The notes: generated by a model from the letters alone, not told the origin. Counted from the stretch's first letter, positions 40,062-51,973 are shown. The stretch: 64,000 nucleotides of DNA from Hygrocybe punicea (GCA_963556145.1 OY744464.1:4526001-4590000), one strand, 5' to 3'. Numbers and translations are program-made.

Positions 40062-40197
40062 AGTCATGCATATTTCCGCAGATATTTGTTTCTAATTCTG
40101 CGTGTACAATTTACCGTCACCGTGACTCACAAATAAGCCTGAAATCGAGCTTGAATCACCGCCTGTTTTGCCATTCTGACACCGTCTCTTCTCGAGG

Positions 40198-41919
40198 ATG
40201 TTGATGGTCGCCTTACAATTGTCAACATTGGCTATCGGTTTCTTCAACCCAGTTTTGGCGATACCAATTTCAAGTTCATTCAGCCCCGAATCCCACAATT
40301 ACAATTACACCTGCCTCGCCTTCTTTATGGCTCTTATCTTGGTCCTCGCAATTCTTGCCATTCTCAAGTATGCCTTCATGAAAAACCGCTACGTCAACTT
40401 TATTCGCCACAAGGCGCAAGCTCGTCTTTCTATGTCTGCTCCGTCATCAACCACCAAGGCCTCCCTCCTTTCCTCCGAAGGTATCCACCCCGACGACGGA
40501 AAAGCTGGATTTCTAGTCGGATTTATGGGTTCCCCGATTCGGGAGACGAGCCTGAGGGTCACGTCCGAAGCCCACACTACAATGAGAGGACCCTACACTC
40601 ATTCTTGGTATCAAGTCCGCACCGAGTCAGAGCAGGATCCCTCAAATCGTCAATCAAGCGTCCAAGACTGCCCAACAAATCCATTTCAATTTTCAGCGGG
40701 AAGGCTAGTACCCTGTCAAGGGAACCCTTCCAAGGGCCCAGATTTCTACTTCGTCCAACAACCGGACTACCCTATGAAAGTGCATACCAGATCAGAAAGG
40801 ATCCGACGACTTTCCTTGCCGTCCATATGCAGAACACAATCAATACAAAGTGTCTTCCTGCGAAAGAAGTACAAGAGCACGGATAAACCAAAGCAACCAC
40901 AAGAAGAATCGGGTGTACTATCAATTCCAAACAACGAATCAATAAGGCTCGTCGAGGACAACACGACCGTCAGTATTCCATTGTCGCATGTGTTACGACG
41001 GCCTTCCTCGGTTCACGGTCCTCCAACCGATGGCCACGGGAAGTCTACGGTTACTGGCGCTCCTCTCCCGCCGGTCGCAACTCTTACTACCTCTGTGTTT
41101 GACGTGCACCCAGCTACGGTTCACGTCTCGCATCCGTATGCACTGGTTTCAGGGGTCAGGTCTCGCCCACTCTGCGGGCCGCTTTCTCAACAGCTCGATG
41201 CTCATAATGTTTCATCCATGCGATACTCCGAGTCTGCAGATCTCAATGATGATACTTCTCATGTTTCTAGTTCGGCTTGGTCCAATATAAAAGGCCCTCC
41301 GGCTACCTCTCGACGACCTCTAGCTCCGGTCAACCATAACCTTGATACTGGTGCATCAGACACAACCTGGTTTCGGCCGAAAATATCACCTACATTATTT
41401 TCCGATTCCCCGCCATATTCCACACAAAACACGTATCGCAGGAAAGAACAACTCACAAAGGTTAATAGGAGAAGTCCTCGCATCGGTCCGTCCCCTTTGA
41501 GGACCATGATCCTTCCGGAAGTTTTCCTGGATGCACCGACAAATTATCTTAAAGGAAACGAGAATGAAAGTAGAGATTGTAATGGCTGCAATAGTCTCGG
41601 ACTGGGTCTTCGGGGGACCGATCAATATGGCCATGACCGCAATATCGCTGAACAGGGTCGTACCGACATCAAGGCTACTATTTGTATGAACTATGATGAT
41701 GATCGCGGAGGAAAACAATTGCTCGATATTATACGTGAATTGGTCGAGGAAACCAAGGAATGGGACTCAAGCTTATACATGGATGCCAATTTCGAGTCCA
41801 TGGTCAGTGAATACCGATCCGAAGATCCTCTGGACCTCAGCATGCCGATCCTCGATCCTGATTCTGTTGAGCTTCACTCCGAAAGTACAGCACCAAGAAA
41901 TAATGCAATAGCTAGCTAG
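40198..41919 (+). CDS. Single-pass membrane protein of unknown function
   Basis: Intronless frame of 573 aa. Residues 1-21 look like a signal peptide (MLMVALQLSTLAIGFFNPVLA). After a short segment with possible N-glycosylation at NYTC, residues about 39-60 form a hydrophobic helix (FFMALILVLAILAIL) followed by basic residues (KYAFMKNR), giving an inside-positive type I topology. The remaining 500 residues are Ser/Pro/Thr-rich with basic patches and an acidic end. No catalytic motif was recognised. The layout (short outside, one helix, long disordered tail) recalls fungal sensor or cell-surface proteins, but this is inference. A second in-frame ATG at 40204 is an alternative start. Confidence 0.7.
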   Translation: MLMVALQLSTLAIGFFNPVLAIPISSSFSPESHNYNYTCLAFFMALILVLAILAILKYAFMKNRYVNFIRHKAQARLSMSAPSSTTKASLLSSEGIHPDDGKAGFLVGFMGSPIRETSLRVTSEAHTTMRGPYTHSWYQVRTESEQDPSNRQSSVQDCPTNPFQFSAGRLVPCQGNPSKGPDFYFVQQPDYPMKVHTRSERIRRLSLPSICRTQSIQSVFLRKKYKSTDKPKQPQEESGVLSIPNNESIRLVEDNTTVSIPLSHVLRRPSSVHGPPTDGHGKSTVTGAPLPPVATLTTSVFDVHPATVHVSHPYALVSGVRSRPLCGPLSQQLDAHNVSSMRYSESADLNDDTSHVSSSAWSNIKGPPATSRRPLAPVNHNLDTGASDTTWFRPKISPTLFSDSPPYSTQNTYRRKEQLTKVNRRSPRIGPSPLRTMILPEVFLDAPTNYLKGNENESRDCNGCNSLGLGLRGTDQYGHDRNIAEQGRTDIKATICMNYDDDRGGKQLLDIIRELVEETKEWDSSLYMDANFESMVSEYRSEDPLDLSMPILDPDSVELHSESTAPRNNAIAS

Positions 41920-42325
41920 AAAGTCAGTCAAAATCTTGTATAATCCTGTTAATTCATTCATTGACGCGTTTTTAGAGCGATACAGGTGTCGTAGCGATGA
42001 CCCTCCCTTTCATTTGTCTGAATCGTTTTGCCCGTCTTTCTTTTGAAAATTGTGTCTCGAATACGGCTTCCTTTAGGTATGTTTCTTCCACAACTTTGGT
42101 TGACCGACTGCTCATCTCAGGGGTGTTCGACATTTCTTCATCTCCCCTTCTCGACTATCATCATCTCCGAACCCCATGTTAAAGTAATCCAACCTTCTTT
42201 CGTACTCTATGCCATGTTCTTAATGTCGTGAATGTAACCACTACCTTTTCTTTTCTCATCGATCTCATCCTTTAAGAACCCCAACATTGAAGCATCTGGG
42301 TAGATTTATGAAATCAAACCTGACT
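41920..42325. other. Intergenic region between two convergent genes
   Basis: About 400 bp of T/C-rich sequence lying 3' of both the membrane-protein gene and orc4. No reading frame or repeat worth naming; probably two 3' UTRs. Confidence 0.4.
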
Positions 42326-44264
42326 TTATTGCGCTTTGTTCAGCCATTTCTTTAGATTCGTCTGTCCTATCCTCTCAACAGCTTTTTTTATATCCTCTCT
42401 TTCGACAACGCAGCGATATCGCACAAACTCTTTCGGGATGCTTGACGATGGCGCAGCAACGCTCACAAACGCTTTGGTTGACTGCAGGTGTTCAAAAGTC
42501 TGAAAAAACATTGTTGATTAAGAAATCAAGAGATACTTTTGATAGGCATACAGTCATGAGAACCTCCCGAGAACATCGTACCATGCCAATCCCGCCACCT
42601 TCAACTTGGACAGGGGCGGACGTCGATGATCGGACTTGATCCCGAAAGCATTCGTACAGCATTTCAAACGTGACAATGTCGTGGCCGGCCGTCTGCGAAT
42701 GCAGTGCTGCAATTAGCAGACATATGGAGGGGTAAGGCAGCACTGGCATCGTTACGAGTTGGAATCACATTGGGCAATGCAAGGAATGGCGTACGCACAG
42801 TGTAGGTGTGGGAATCGGGGACGATATCGCTGAACGGCAACGGCAGCGGCGAGCGAGGACGCCGATGGGAATGGCGAGGCAGGTCCTAACTCCAGTATCG
42901 GAGTCGTCTACGTTCATTGTGTCAGGACTGATTTTTATAGAGTAAATGCGACATACTAATATTCGGGTGAGCATCCTGACATCTCTCGTCAGAGCGAATG
43001 TTTCAACCAATATATCAACAACTTTGGAATCTGCCAAGAAGTCATCAACGGCAGCACGCCACATTTTGGACCATTCAGACGAGTTATCATCAACTGGTGC
43101 ACACAAGGCATTTCTTGCAATATTAATCCAGTCCCTTAATCGTCGGGGAGCCGCCGTCCGAAATATTCGTCCAGAAAAACGACTTTTGACTCTTTTCTCC
43201 AATAAATTGATCGTATCCATGCGGCTCGAAACTCCTATGACAGCGATTCCTTTGTTACCATGGGCTACTCGACAGCTTTGGACGGTATCGAGGAGGCAAT
43301 AAAGAAGTGATTGTCGAGGATGTAAAGCAAAGAGATCCAAGCCATCAAGGACGACAACCGTTGGGCGGGGGAGGGTCGGGAGCATAGAAATAAGTTGGGG
43401 TAGATGAGATGAAGGCGGAAGCGATATTGTGGTATCACCATCAGAGAAAGGATTCATGTCTTCATCGTCAGTGACTTTACGATTGTCCTCTTTGGAAAGC
43501 AGAGATGTGCCAGCCTGCTGTGACACTTGAAACCCAATTTCCCTCATGGCTAACCTGTCGCTATTCTGAGCCCAGCCGGACAGACGCAAGATGATGGGTG
43601 GTTCTGATAATGTTGTAAAACAGCGTTCAACCAACTAGGATAATGTAAGTTAATTGACGGGCAGCACGCCAGGCGAGAGGCTGCATACGCTGGTTTTGCC
43701 GCTGCCTCGAGGCCCAAGTAGGAGACAACTGTTGCCTTCACCACGTTCGACGGATCCTTTCAACAAGTCGGTAAGCTGTTGGAATGCGATATCGTTTGTT
43801 GGTGGCTCTTGATCCTCCTGGTCATCGTCACTCGGGCAGATATCAGATGGGTTCTGAAGAGCACGCAGAGTGGCGGACTTCTGGTCATGGAGACATGAAT
43901 GCAGATGTTGGGGTAATGTGTGTCCGTGATTAACCAAAGCCTTAGCCTTCGAAGGAGAAACGTGAGGTGCCGTGACGATATCCTGCTTGACAGGGGAGGA
44001 CAGTCTTCCTCGCGAAGACCGACGTTTGGATGGGGATAAAAGCAACTCATCATCATCTTCAGGAGCTTTTGAATCATTCTCTGTGAGTACAGGGCTTCTC
44101 CGGAGAGCGGCTGTCGATGACACCAAGGGCTTGTTCGATCGAGCCCGCCGACGAGAACCAGGCAAAGGCAAAGTTTCCGGCCCAACTGCCCCACTCGAAC
44201 GTGTGCGACGTTTCTGAGGGGTTGTTTGCGACAAGTCAACAAAAACCTTGCGTTTTGGAGGCAT
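42326..44264 (-). CDS. orc4: Origin recognition complex subunit 4
   Basis: AAA+ subunit of ORC, which marks replication origins. Model: complement(join(42326..42499,42582..42742,42799..42889,42957..43634,43689..44264)), 559 aa. A basic, disordered N-terminal tail of about 150 residues (PPKRKVFVDLSQTTPQKRRTR and SPSKRRSSRGRLSSP) precedes the ATPase. Walker A is GPRGSGKTS, split by an intron at Ser. Walker B is VVVLDGLDLF. A sensor-like IGVSSRMD and a LLEKRVKSRFSGR block (arginine-finger region) follow. The C-terminal winged helix includes LLIAALHSQTAGHDIVTFEMLYECF and ends WLNKAQ. The basic tail could bind DNA directly, as proposed for some fungal Orc4 proteins. Divergent from med20. Confidence 0.93.
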
Positions 44265-44355
44265 GTCCGAGTGCTAAGCGCTAAGCGCTAACTTGAAGTA
44301 CGCGATCGTCACGCGATTGGTGACGGTCACAATTTTGCACATCTCCCTCAGCATA
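44265..44355. promoter_or_regulatory. Short bidirectional promoter of orc4 and med20 with MCB-like sites
   Basis: Only 91 bp separate the two start codons. Two ACGCGAT sequences (44300-44306 and 44311-44317) resemble the ACGCG core of MluI cell-cycle boxes bound by MBF. TAAGCGC is also repeated in tandem around 44276-44291. A G1/S-regulated orc4 fits these sites; binding is inferred. Confidence 0.55.
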
Positions 44356-45415
44356 ATGGGATTTACAGGGTGTGGTTACTCGTCGTCCTTTTGACCACCA
44401 GATTTCTGGACATTTCGTTGCAGACTCGCTCGGTGGATCAATGCCCCTACGACTGGGCTTGAATTAATCAATGAGAATATTCTTCGCAATCACCAGGTGT
44501 GTTTGTGTCGCCAATGAATCTCTCTAACAGGTTAAACATAACGAACAAGGGACAATTCAGGGGAAGGTGGCAGTTGACGGTACGATCATACCGCTCGACG
44601 CTTGGGACGATTCCTGGCCTCCATGTTCCATCTGAACGATCGATATGTGCCCTGACGATGAATGAGAATGTATTTGTGCTCCTCGAAGACCCTTCGGCTC
44701 CTACGCATACGGATGTTCCCGCCACTGTTGCTCAAAGCTACCCAACAACGATTTTCTCGGGGCCCGTGCACTATCGAGCTACTTTTCTGACCCTCAGACC
44801 TCCCGGTGCGCTGGAGCAACTACTGGCTCAACTCCGAGCACGTTGGGTGTCTGTCAGACAATTTGCAACAAACGTTCCCCAGAGAGGTCAAACGACCGGA
44901 CAGCAACTCCTTATTGACGGCAATATATTTGCCATTGGCACCGACTGGCTGGTCAGGGTAGGAAACGTCATCCTGGCTGGGGGTGCAGTGAAAGGAATGC
45001 TTCTCGAGGTGAGTTTGCTAAATTGAACCGTGCATGACCTTGCTGGGACTCTGACTCGTGTTCGTTGATTCTGCAGGCCGAGTATCTTCCTCTACCAATA
45101 TTGCAGTCGCAGACTGCTGACGGGACATCTGAACTTCTCTCGAATTTGCTAACGTCAGTTCTCCCAAATGTCAGGGATGCAAAGACGGTTGCAGTAACTA
45201 TCAGCGACTCGCAATTGGAAGAAGTACTCTGGGACCGTGAAGCAGATGAGCGAGGTGGGCTTGAGACGGACAAGTCGAATCAAGAGGAGGACATCTATGC
45301 TTTTGGAGATGAAGGGTTAGCAAAAGAGCGTAAGGGTGACTGGGTTGGCGTGGAGAGGGACCGTAGATCGGCATTCTTAATAATGGGCGCGCTGAAATCC
45401 GAAGGGATTGTGTGA
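44356..45415 (+). CDS. med20: Mediator complex subunit 20
   Basis: Head-module subunit of Mediator, which links activators to RNA polymerase II. Model: join(44356..44369,44424..44496,44550..45008,45077..45415), 294 aa. The first exon is only 14 nt (MGFTG) and joins LARWINAPTTGLELINENI, the standard Med20 start. Further matches are RGRWQLTVRSYRSTLG, ALTMNENVFVLLEDPSAP, QQLLIDGNIFAIGTDWLVRVGNVILAGG and KGMLLEAEYLPLP. A charged tail follows (EEDIYAFGDEGLAKERKGDW and RRSAFLIMGALKSEG). The stop lies less than 50 bp before a transposable element, so the 3' UTR may run into it. Confidence 0.9.
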
Positions 45416-45462
45416 GAAATTGTGTGTACCCGCAAATGTGTGCACCCGTGTCGCAAATGTGC

Positions 45463-47661
45463 CATCAGTAAAACCTGATATTACTTAATTTTGTCTTAGG
45501 GTGTCTTAGTGCATCTTGATGTTCTTAAAATTTGTAATTAAGGTGACCAAGAAACTGTACCTACTTAGGCCAAGACAAATTTTCTTAATTTGTCTTATGT
45601 GTAACAAAAGTTGAGGTGGGAGAAATGTGAGTTGATGGCTTGAAAAAGCCTTTGTCTTGGTAGAGTTTGCACATTTTAGGTGGAGATAGTGATGAAAATT
45701 GGACTGTTTACAAGTGGTATAAAATTGGGATTAAGACAGACCATCAGGAAAACACGGGTTTACTTAATCTGACTTAATTGACTTAGTGGACTTAAACACA
45801 CTTAAACACACTTAACCATAGCTTAATTTTAACTAAGAATAAAAGTTCAATTTTTATACCAGTATAATGCTACTAGTAGTTGCAGTTAGTACTTGTGCCG
45901 GTTCTAGTCCTGGCGCTGGTGCCGTGCCGGTCTGTGTCCCTACTAGGCTACTGTCATGCTGAGAAGTCGAAAAAAAAGCAAAGTCCATACTTTACCTTTG
46001 TTTGGTCCATGTTCACTTTTGTCTTCACACGCACCAATACCAACACCTGCACCCGCGCCCGAACCAGTGCCTACGCCAGTACCAGCATGGCATAGTGGAG
46101 GGCATCTTATAGGTAAAAAACTCGACCCGAAGTTTCTTCCTCATTAACGTGCTTTTAGGACGGTGAGGACAATAATGAGAGCGATGACAACGAGGCGGAG
46201 GACAAGGATGGTGGAGGCAAGGACGGCAAGGCCAATGTCCAGGATGGCCAGCATGGCGACGAGGATGGCAGTGGTTGCGACCACGACAATAGGACAAGCA
46301 GGATGGCACAAGCACCACAGCGACTAGGACAATGAGCACTAACACCCCACCAGCATGCACACCACGGCAGTACCAGCAAGCAGTGCCAGCGCAGGCCAGG
46401 AGGAGCAGTGCTGGGACCAGTCAGCACGATGGTGAGGACACAGCGAGGTGGAATGTTTCAAGTAAGCCAAGCCACTTTCTTCTCTTGCCACTAGCGATGG
46501 GTACTCACATCGGTACCCATGCCAGTGTCAGTTCTAGCACCGGCACCAGCATTAGCACCAGCAACAGCATCACCACTGGCAGTGCCAGCGCTGCATCAGT
46601 GCCGTGGCATGTGTTTCTGCAGCAGCGCTGCTATTATGGGGGGCAAAGTGATGCTGGTGGGCTCTTGTAACGTACTGCTTACCCTCTCTGCTGCTGCCCT
46701 TTGAGAAGTTGACATCCACAGCTCATTCCAACATGCACCTACTCCACTGCCCTTGCACACGCCAGTTCTGGCATGGCACACCGATGGCACCAGCACAGCA
46801 CACCGACGGTACCAGCACGGCACAACAATGGCGCCAGCTGGCACTAGCACCAGCACCCATGCCAGTACCAGCATGGCAACAGTGCCAGTGCCGGTGGTGA
46901 TCATGAGGACGAGGACGATGGAAACGAGGTCTTCGAATGCACCAGCGCAGAGCAAATGTCTATCCTTGTAAGCCCTTTTATTGACCCACTCTCCGTGCAA
47001 TCATCAACTGATCATTTTTGTTTCAGGCTGCTATTACGGGGGGCAAAGTGATGCTAGTGGGCATGGGCTCTCGTAATGTACTGCTTCACCTCTCTGCTGC
47101 CGCCCTTCAAGATGTAGGCTAGTAATCATTCATTAAAACTAAAATTTTATTCATAAAAATAACGGAATAAGTGAAATTAAGTAGATAGACCTTCTTAATT
47201 CCACTTAATCACTTAACTACTTAAAAAGCCTTAATTTATAAAATAAGTCGGATTAAGTCAGATTAAGTCAGATTAAGTAAACCCATGTTTTCCTGATGAC
47301 TAAGACAAATAAGACAAACTAAGAGATTAAGACTTCCCATGTGAAAATTTTGATTTGGTGTCTTAATGTCTGAATTGTCTTAGTCTGTCTTAATCCCAAT
47401 TTTATACCACTTGTAAACAGTCCAATTGTCATCACTATCTCCACCTAAAATGTGCAAACTCTACCAAGACAAAGGCTTTTTCAAGCCATCAACTCACATT
47501 TCTCCCACCTCAACTTTTGTTACAAATAAGACAAATTAAGAAAATTTGTCTTGGCCTAAGTAGGTACAGTTTCTTGATCACCTTAATTACAAATTTTAAG
47601 AACATTAAGAAGCACTAAGATACCTCAAGACAAGATCAAGTAACATCAGGTTTTCCTGATG
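45463..47661. mobile_element. DNA element with long terminal inverted repeats
   Basis: The left arm (about 45463-45790) and the right arm (about 47270-47661) are inverted copies. Shared runs include AATTTGTAATTAAGGTGA, GAAACTGTACCTACTTAGG, GTTGAGGTGGGAGAAATG and TTACAAGTGGTATAAAATTG. Both arms end in a partly palindromic CATCAG...CCTGAT. The right arm has about 80 extra bp (near 47300-47380). The interior is not AT-rich like the arms but is full of CCAGCAC-type short repeats. No transposase frame was recognised, so this is a non-autonomous element. It lies directly after med20 and abuts the next DNA element. Confidence 0.85.
46627..47108 (+). repeat. Imperfect direct duplication inside the TIR element
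   Basis: A segment of about 75 bp beginning CTGCTATTATGGGGGGC at 46627 recurs at 47031 with a few substitutions and a small insertion. Between them are variants of GGTACCAGCACGGCA-like short repeats. Both copies encode similar peptides (GGKVMLVG, VLL.LSAAAL), but no family was recognised. Confidence 0.6.
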
Positions 47662-47884
47662 CTGTGCACAGGACCCCCGAATGTCCCGCTAAAGGCTAGA
47701 TTTTTTTTGACCGTTTTCGGGGGTCCATGTCCGGACAAAATTTTGGATTTTCACGTCCGGATGCTATGCTAGCCAGAAGTTCTGGGTCTTGGAACATCCG
47801 GCAAATCCGGCTGTCTGTGCATGGATACAAATACAACCAAATATTTAGTTCAAGCCTAGTACGCAGCGTACCGACTGCAATAGA

Positions 47885-50001
47885 ATGGCTGACCTGAGCG
47901 TAGCGCAGCTGTCCCAACAGCTGCGTGCCCTTGATGGGCTGACGCTCAGGCAAATCTATCAATTTATTAGCCTTGCGTCTACCTTGAAGAATGACATTAT
48001 CCTCACTCAACCAGCAGTAGTTTTGCTCAAGAAACCCCTGCAGTTTTTGCCTCCCAGCATTTCCTCCTTCCTTGGCACGTCCTGCAGCCTTGCTATCCAT
48101 GATGTACACCATGTATGGGAGGTCCTCGGTCCCACTATCTGGAGCTCCCCAAATCCCTTCCAAGACAATATGAATCGCAAATTTATGCTGTATGGTCATT
48201 CCTTTGGCCTTGGTGTGTATCTTTCACAACACTCATGCACTCCACACTTGATATATTCTTGTCATCCAGCTTCTCATACCCTGTATCCTCCCTGGCATGC
48301 ATGCACAAACATTGATTGTCCCTGATCAAAAAAGAGATCACTTTTGAAAAAATCTGAGGCACAGCAAGTCGTTTTGTACACTCATCATGATGGCCCATTG
48401 TCTGCATATTCCATCCACCTTTACTGTCCCGGTATGTGCCAGCGATCCATACTGTCCATGTTCATAATATGAACTAACCAGTCTGTAGCATGCCGAATCA
48501 GTTACCAGCACAATTTCTACATCAAAAATGCTCAATGCATCTATTATGATGTAATGCCCGATGTTATACAGGTTGGCGAACATCAATTTGTTGAATGACA
48601 AGTGATTGAGCATTGGATCAACCTGATGCTTGTATCATGGTGAACTTTTCTTATTTTATAATAGATCAACTGATTAATGTCGCTTAGGACGTCGGCAACT
48701 AACTGCGCTAGATTATACAACATGTCATTCCTGGAAAAAAGTGCACCGCCTCAGGACTGGTCCTTTGGTTTTGTGTTGACATCTGATCACGTATGGGATG
48801 GGGTTGTCATCCTTTCTGTCCTCGAAGATTGCCAATGCCGCCAAGAAGCTCTTATTGTCCCTCATATAGGTCTGCAGAAAGTTCGGTTGCATTCAGCTAT
48901 TTGTGCTCGCAATCAGCATTTCCGGCTCTACAGTCAACCAGAACTACGACATCATTGTCACAAGTGTTTGCGTCTCTATAAGGGAGCAGGTGGCGGTACA
49001 TACAATGAAATGAATAAAAGGAACAAATTCTGACTATTACCCTAGCACTCTACAAAGTCTGGGTCGTCGTCATTGATGGCGTAACCGTTGGGCACCCATG
49101 CTGTGCTGTTCACAATTGCCACACACCCCTTGCGAACAACCATCACTGCTTCTGTCCTACACACAAGTTGACACATGGAAACCGCTGTGCAATCATTGGG
49201 TGTGAAAATCTTGTCATTGAGAGCAGTCGTGTATGTCACCGTGCCAAGAACCGAGAGGTAGAACGCATCCACCGTGACCAAGGACAGGCTCGGTTTCAAC
49301 TCAAAGAGCGCCTGTTGCGTGCTCGGGTTGCCCACCCAAATGACACTATTGCCAAGGAACGTGACTGGCAAGATCTTGCCAACATTGATGCAGCTGAAGA
49401 GGAATTCAACATTAATGCCCCCACCAGCATCCCTGCTGTTCCAGGACAGAAGAAAATTCGTGCACAATTTGGTCGCCGTCGAACACACAATGAAGAGATC
49501 ATTGTTGCACCATGCGGGGTCATCTTAGCTCGTGAAACTTTTTATGGTGCCGAGGGTATAGCCAGTGTTGTGGAGATGATCAAGTGTACATTCTGTGCTG
49601 ATATCAAACCGGACCACATCTTCTTTGACAACAACTGTTCACTCGCCAAGTTTGTAAAGGATGACCCATTCTTTTGTGATGTTGGACTCACCGTCAATGT
49701 TTTTCACTTCAAGAGCAAGCATTTGGAAACAGATGTATTTTGCCAAACAAACTGCAATCCCGTCGCATACCCCGAGTTGGCAGGTGAGGATGACAAACCA
49801 TGGTTCTTCAACTCCTCAATCGCTGAACAGACAAATGTCTGGCTTGGGGGATATCACGCGATTTGTCGAGACATGTTGGTAGGTAAGTATAACTTTTTTT
49901 TAGATGAAATGATCTTGCGCAGAAACCGGATGACAATGGCAAAGCTTGAGAAGGAAGGTCACTGTCCAGGTACATGGCCTCTAGTAGCTAGGGAACTGTA
50001 A
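47885..50001 (+). pseudogene. CxC5-CxC6 KDZ-associated protein gene with two in-frame stops
   Basis: Four exons fit the family throughout: 47885..48431, 48489..48639, 48688..48995, 49046..50001. The N-terminal part has LYPPWHACTNIDCP, the CxC5 cysteine cluster (YCPACRISYQHNFYI) and SATNCARLYN. The C-terminal part has the CxC6 cluster (GHPCCAVHNCHTPL; FCPTHK; CAIIGCENLV), RAQFGRRRTHNE, and a conserved transposase-like core (FFDNNCSLAKFV; VNVFHFKSKHLETDVFCQTNCNP; FNSSIAEQTNVWLGGYHAICR; FFLDEMILRRN). These names come from cysteine domains found with Kyakuja-Dileera-Zisupton transposases in basidiomycetes. TGA codons interrupt it at 48323-48325 and 48596-48598, both where Arg (CGA) would fit. Splice sites and the rest of the frame are intact, so decay is recent. 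Confidence 0.85.
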
Positions 50002-51396
50002 TACTTCATGACATGGTGAAATCAATGTTATTCCGAGTCTCTATACATACATTAAAGAGGGTGGGGCACAACAATATATGGAGCACAATGAGACAATGGG
50101 CACAACGAGATAAAGGGTATGGGCACAGCTAGAGAAAGAAAGAAAGAAAAATCACAGAACATATTACCGGCCACTTCCCCTCACCTGACGCTTGCCACGG
50201 CTAAGAGTTAAAAACACCAGCCACTTCCCTTTATCTGTCCGGCCAGCATGTAAAGCTTCATCACGACATTGTTGAGATGCTTGCTCCCAGCATTTCTTGT
50301 TGTCATAGAAGGTAGAGCTGCAGAACTGGACACCAAACAGTGTAGCAAATGTCTTCTTGACACTGCGGTGAGCACGACGGGCTTGCTCACATGCGGTAAA
50401 GCCTTCAACAATGTCAACAACATGAAAGTCTGTTGGCCACAGTCGCTCGTCACCAGTTACAACAATAGAATCCTCCAGTGAGAGGCCGGCAGGGCTGGGA
50501 GAAGAACTACGAGAGGCTAGTGATGGGGATGATGATGGGGAGGACGTATGCAGTCGCTTCATGGGTAAAACAATCTCATTTCGCTCCTTCTTGATCTTTG
50601 GTGTGGCTTCATAAGATGATGCATCGTCATCTGTAAGATGTATGACACCTGGCATCGCTTCATGAGATGGTGTATCATCATCTGTGAGAGATATAACACT
50701 TGACGAAATGGTGCGCTGGCGTGCAGAACCCGAAGCCTTGCACCGCTCCTGGATCTTTGATCGGATGTGTGCACGTTCGTTTGGTAAATTCTTGTGGATG
50801 TGCATGGAGCTGTTGGCATCCTTGCAAAGGTAAGTTTCAAAGTCTTGGCAGTGTGTAACATCGTGGCCTTTGAGGAAAATGACGTTGCTATCTTTCACAG
50901 TAATGACAAAGCCAGCTTTCACTTTTGTCCACCCATGAAGCGACTTGTCATACAAGAAGACGCGGATCTTCGCCTCCTCAGTCTCCGAAGTAAGGTCAAG
51001 GTCTGCAAGGATGGTTGGAGTGATACAAAAGAAGGGCCACTTGAACCCCCCTTGGAAGCAGAAAACTGTGGGCTCAGTGTTGTTCTACGATAGCAAATTG
51101 AGTGGTTGTTTATCTGTAAAATACACACAAGACGTACCTGGAACCATGCATATGCAATGACACGATGCTTAGTGTGTTGAACATTCGACAGCCACTGTGC
51201 TTCGATTTGACGGTGTAGAGACATATATATCTCTGGGTACATATTCACTCATTTTACCATATTACCTATTTGTTCTATTATTTGTATGTAGTGGCTGTTG
51301 TAAATAGTCACAAACAAGAAGAGTTTTGGGTTTTTACCCCACTGACAACGGACTTGCACAACGAATCCGCGCCTACCCAGGCTGCGTTCACCACAT

Positions 51397-51415
51397 CTGG
51401 AGCCCACCGCGAGGA
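51397..51415 (+). promoter_or_regulatory. Putative primer-binding site of LTR family 2
   Basis: CTGGAGCCCACCGCGAGGA follows the 5' LTR after one base. From TGG on it could pair with a tRNA 3' end (CCA). The identical 19-mer occurs at the same place in LTR family 1 (54098). The tRNA was not identified. Confidence 0.7.
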
Positions 51416-51973
51416 CTGTCAACCTCTTCTTCAACTTTCCCTCTTTGACTTGACCATTTTTGGCACCTTTCCCTCTTTCTGGCAGCAACAGCGCCCCATA
51501 GTCAACAGCGCCCTGTATTCGGCAGCATTTCACGCACCTCCAGTCTCCCACCAGCTCCTACGCCCATTTCCGATGTTTTCAACATCTTCGTATTGTTTCT
51601 TCATACCAGTTGCGCCCCCTGGGCTGCAGAACTCAGCTTTGTTGCCTTTTTGTCACGCCATCACAGCCACGTCACATGGTGTTCAACATGCTCACCCCTT
51701 CGCATTTCCGTTTATTTACACTAGTCCTGCCCCCCACACGCGTTTAAACACCACCAACGGACTCGGAAGACGACCCCCCACAGATCCCGCTCGAAGAACC
51801 ACCCCCGGAAAGCTCCAAAACGGCTGCAATGAGCCCGTCCAACATGGAGCGTGTCTCGTGCAGGAAACGAGTAACGGAGACCCTGTAGATGAAGGAAAAT
51901 GCCCGCCATGCAACGGTTGTTGCATGTGCACCTTTAGGTACGCCCCCCGTCATCGTCCCTGCGGTTCCCATGC

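Noticed and set aside
48323..48598. TGA codons as recoding (selenocysteine or readthrough) in the CxC5-CxC6 gene
   Set aside because: Fungi of this group lack selenocysteine insertion, and both stops sit where Arg fits. Point mutation is simpler.
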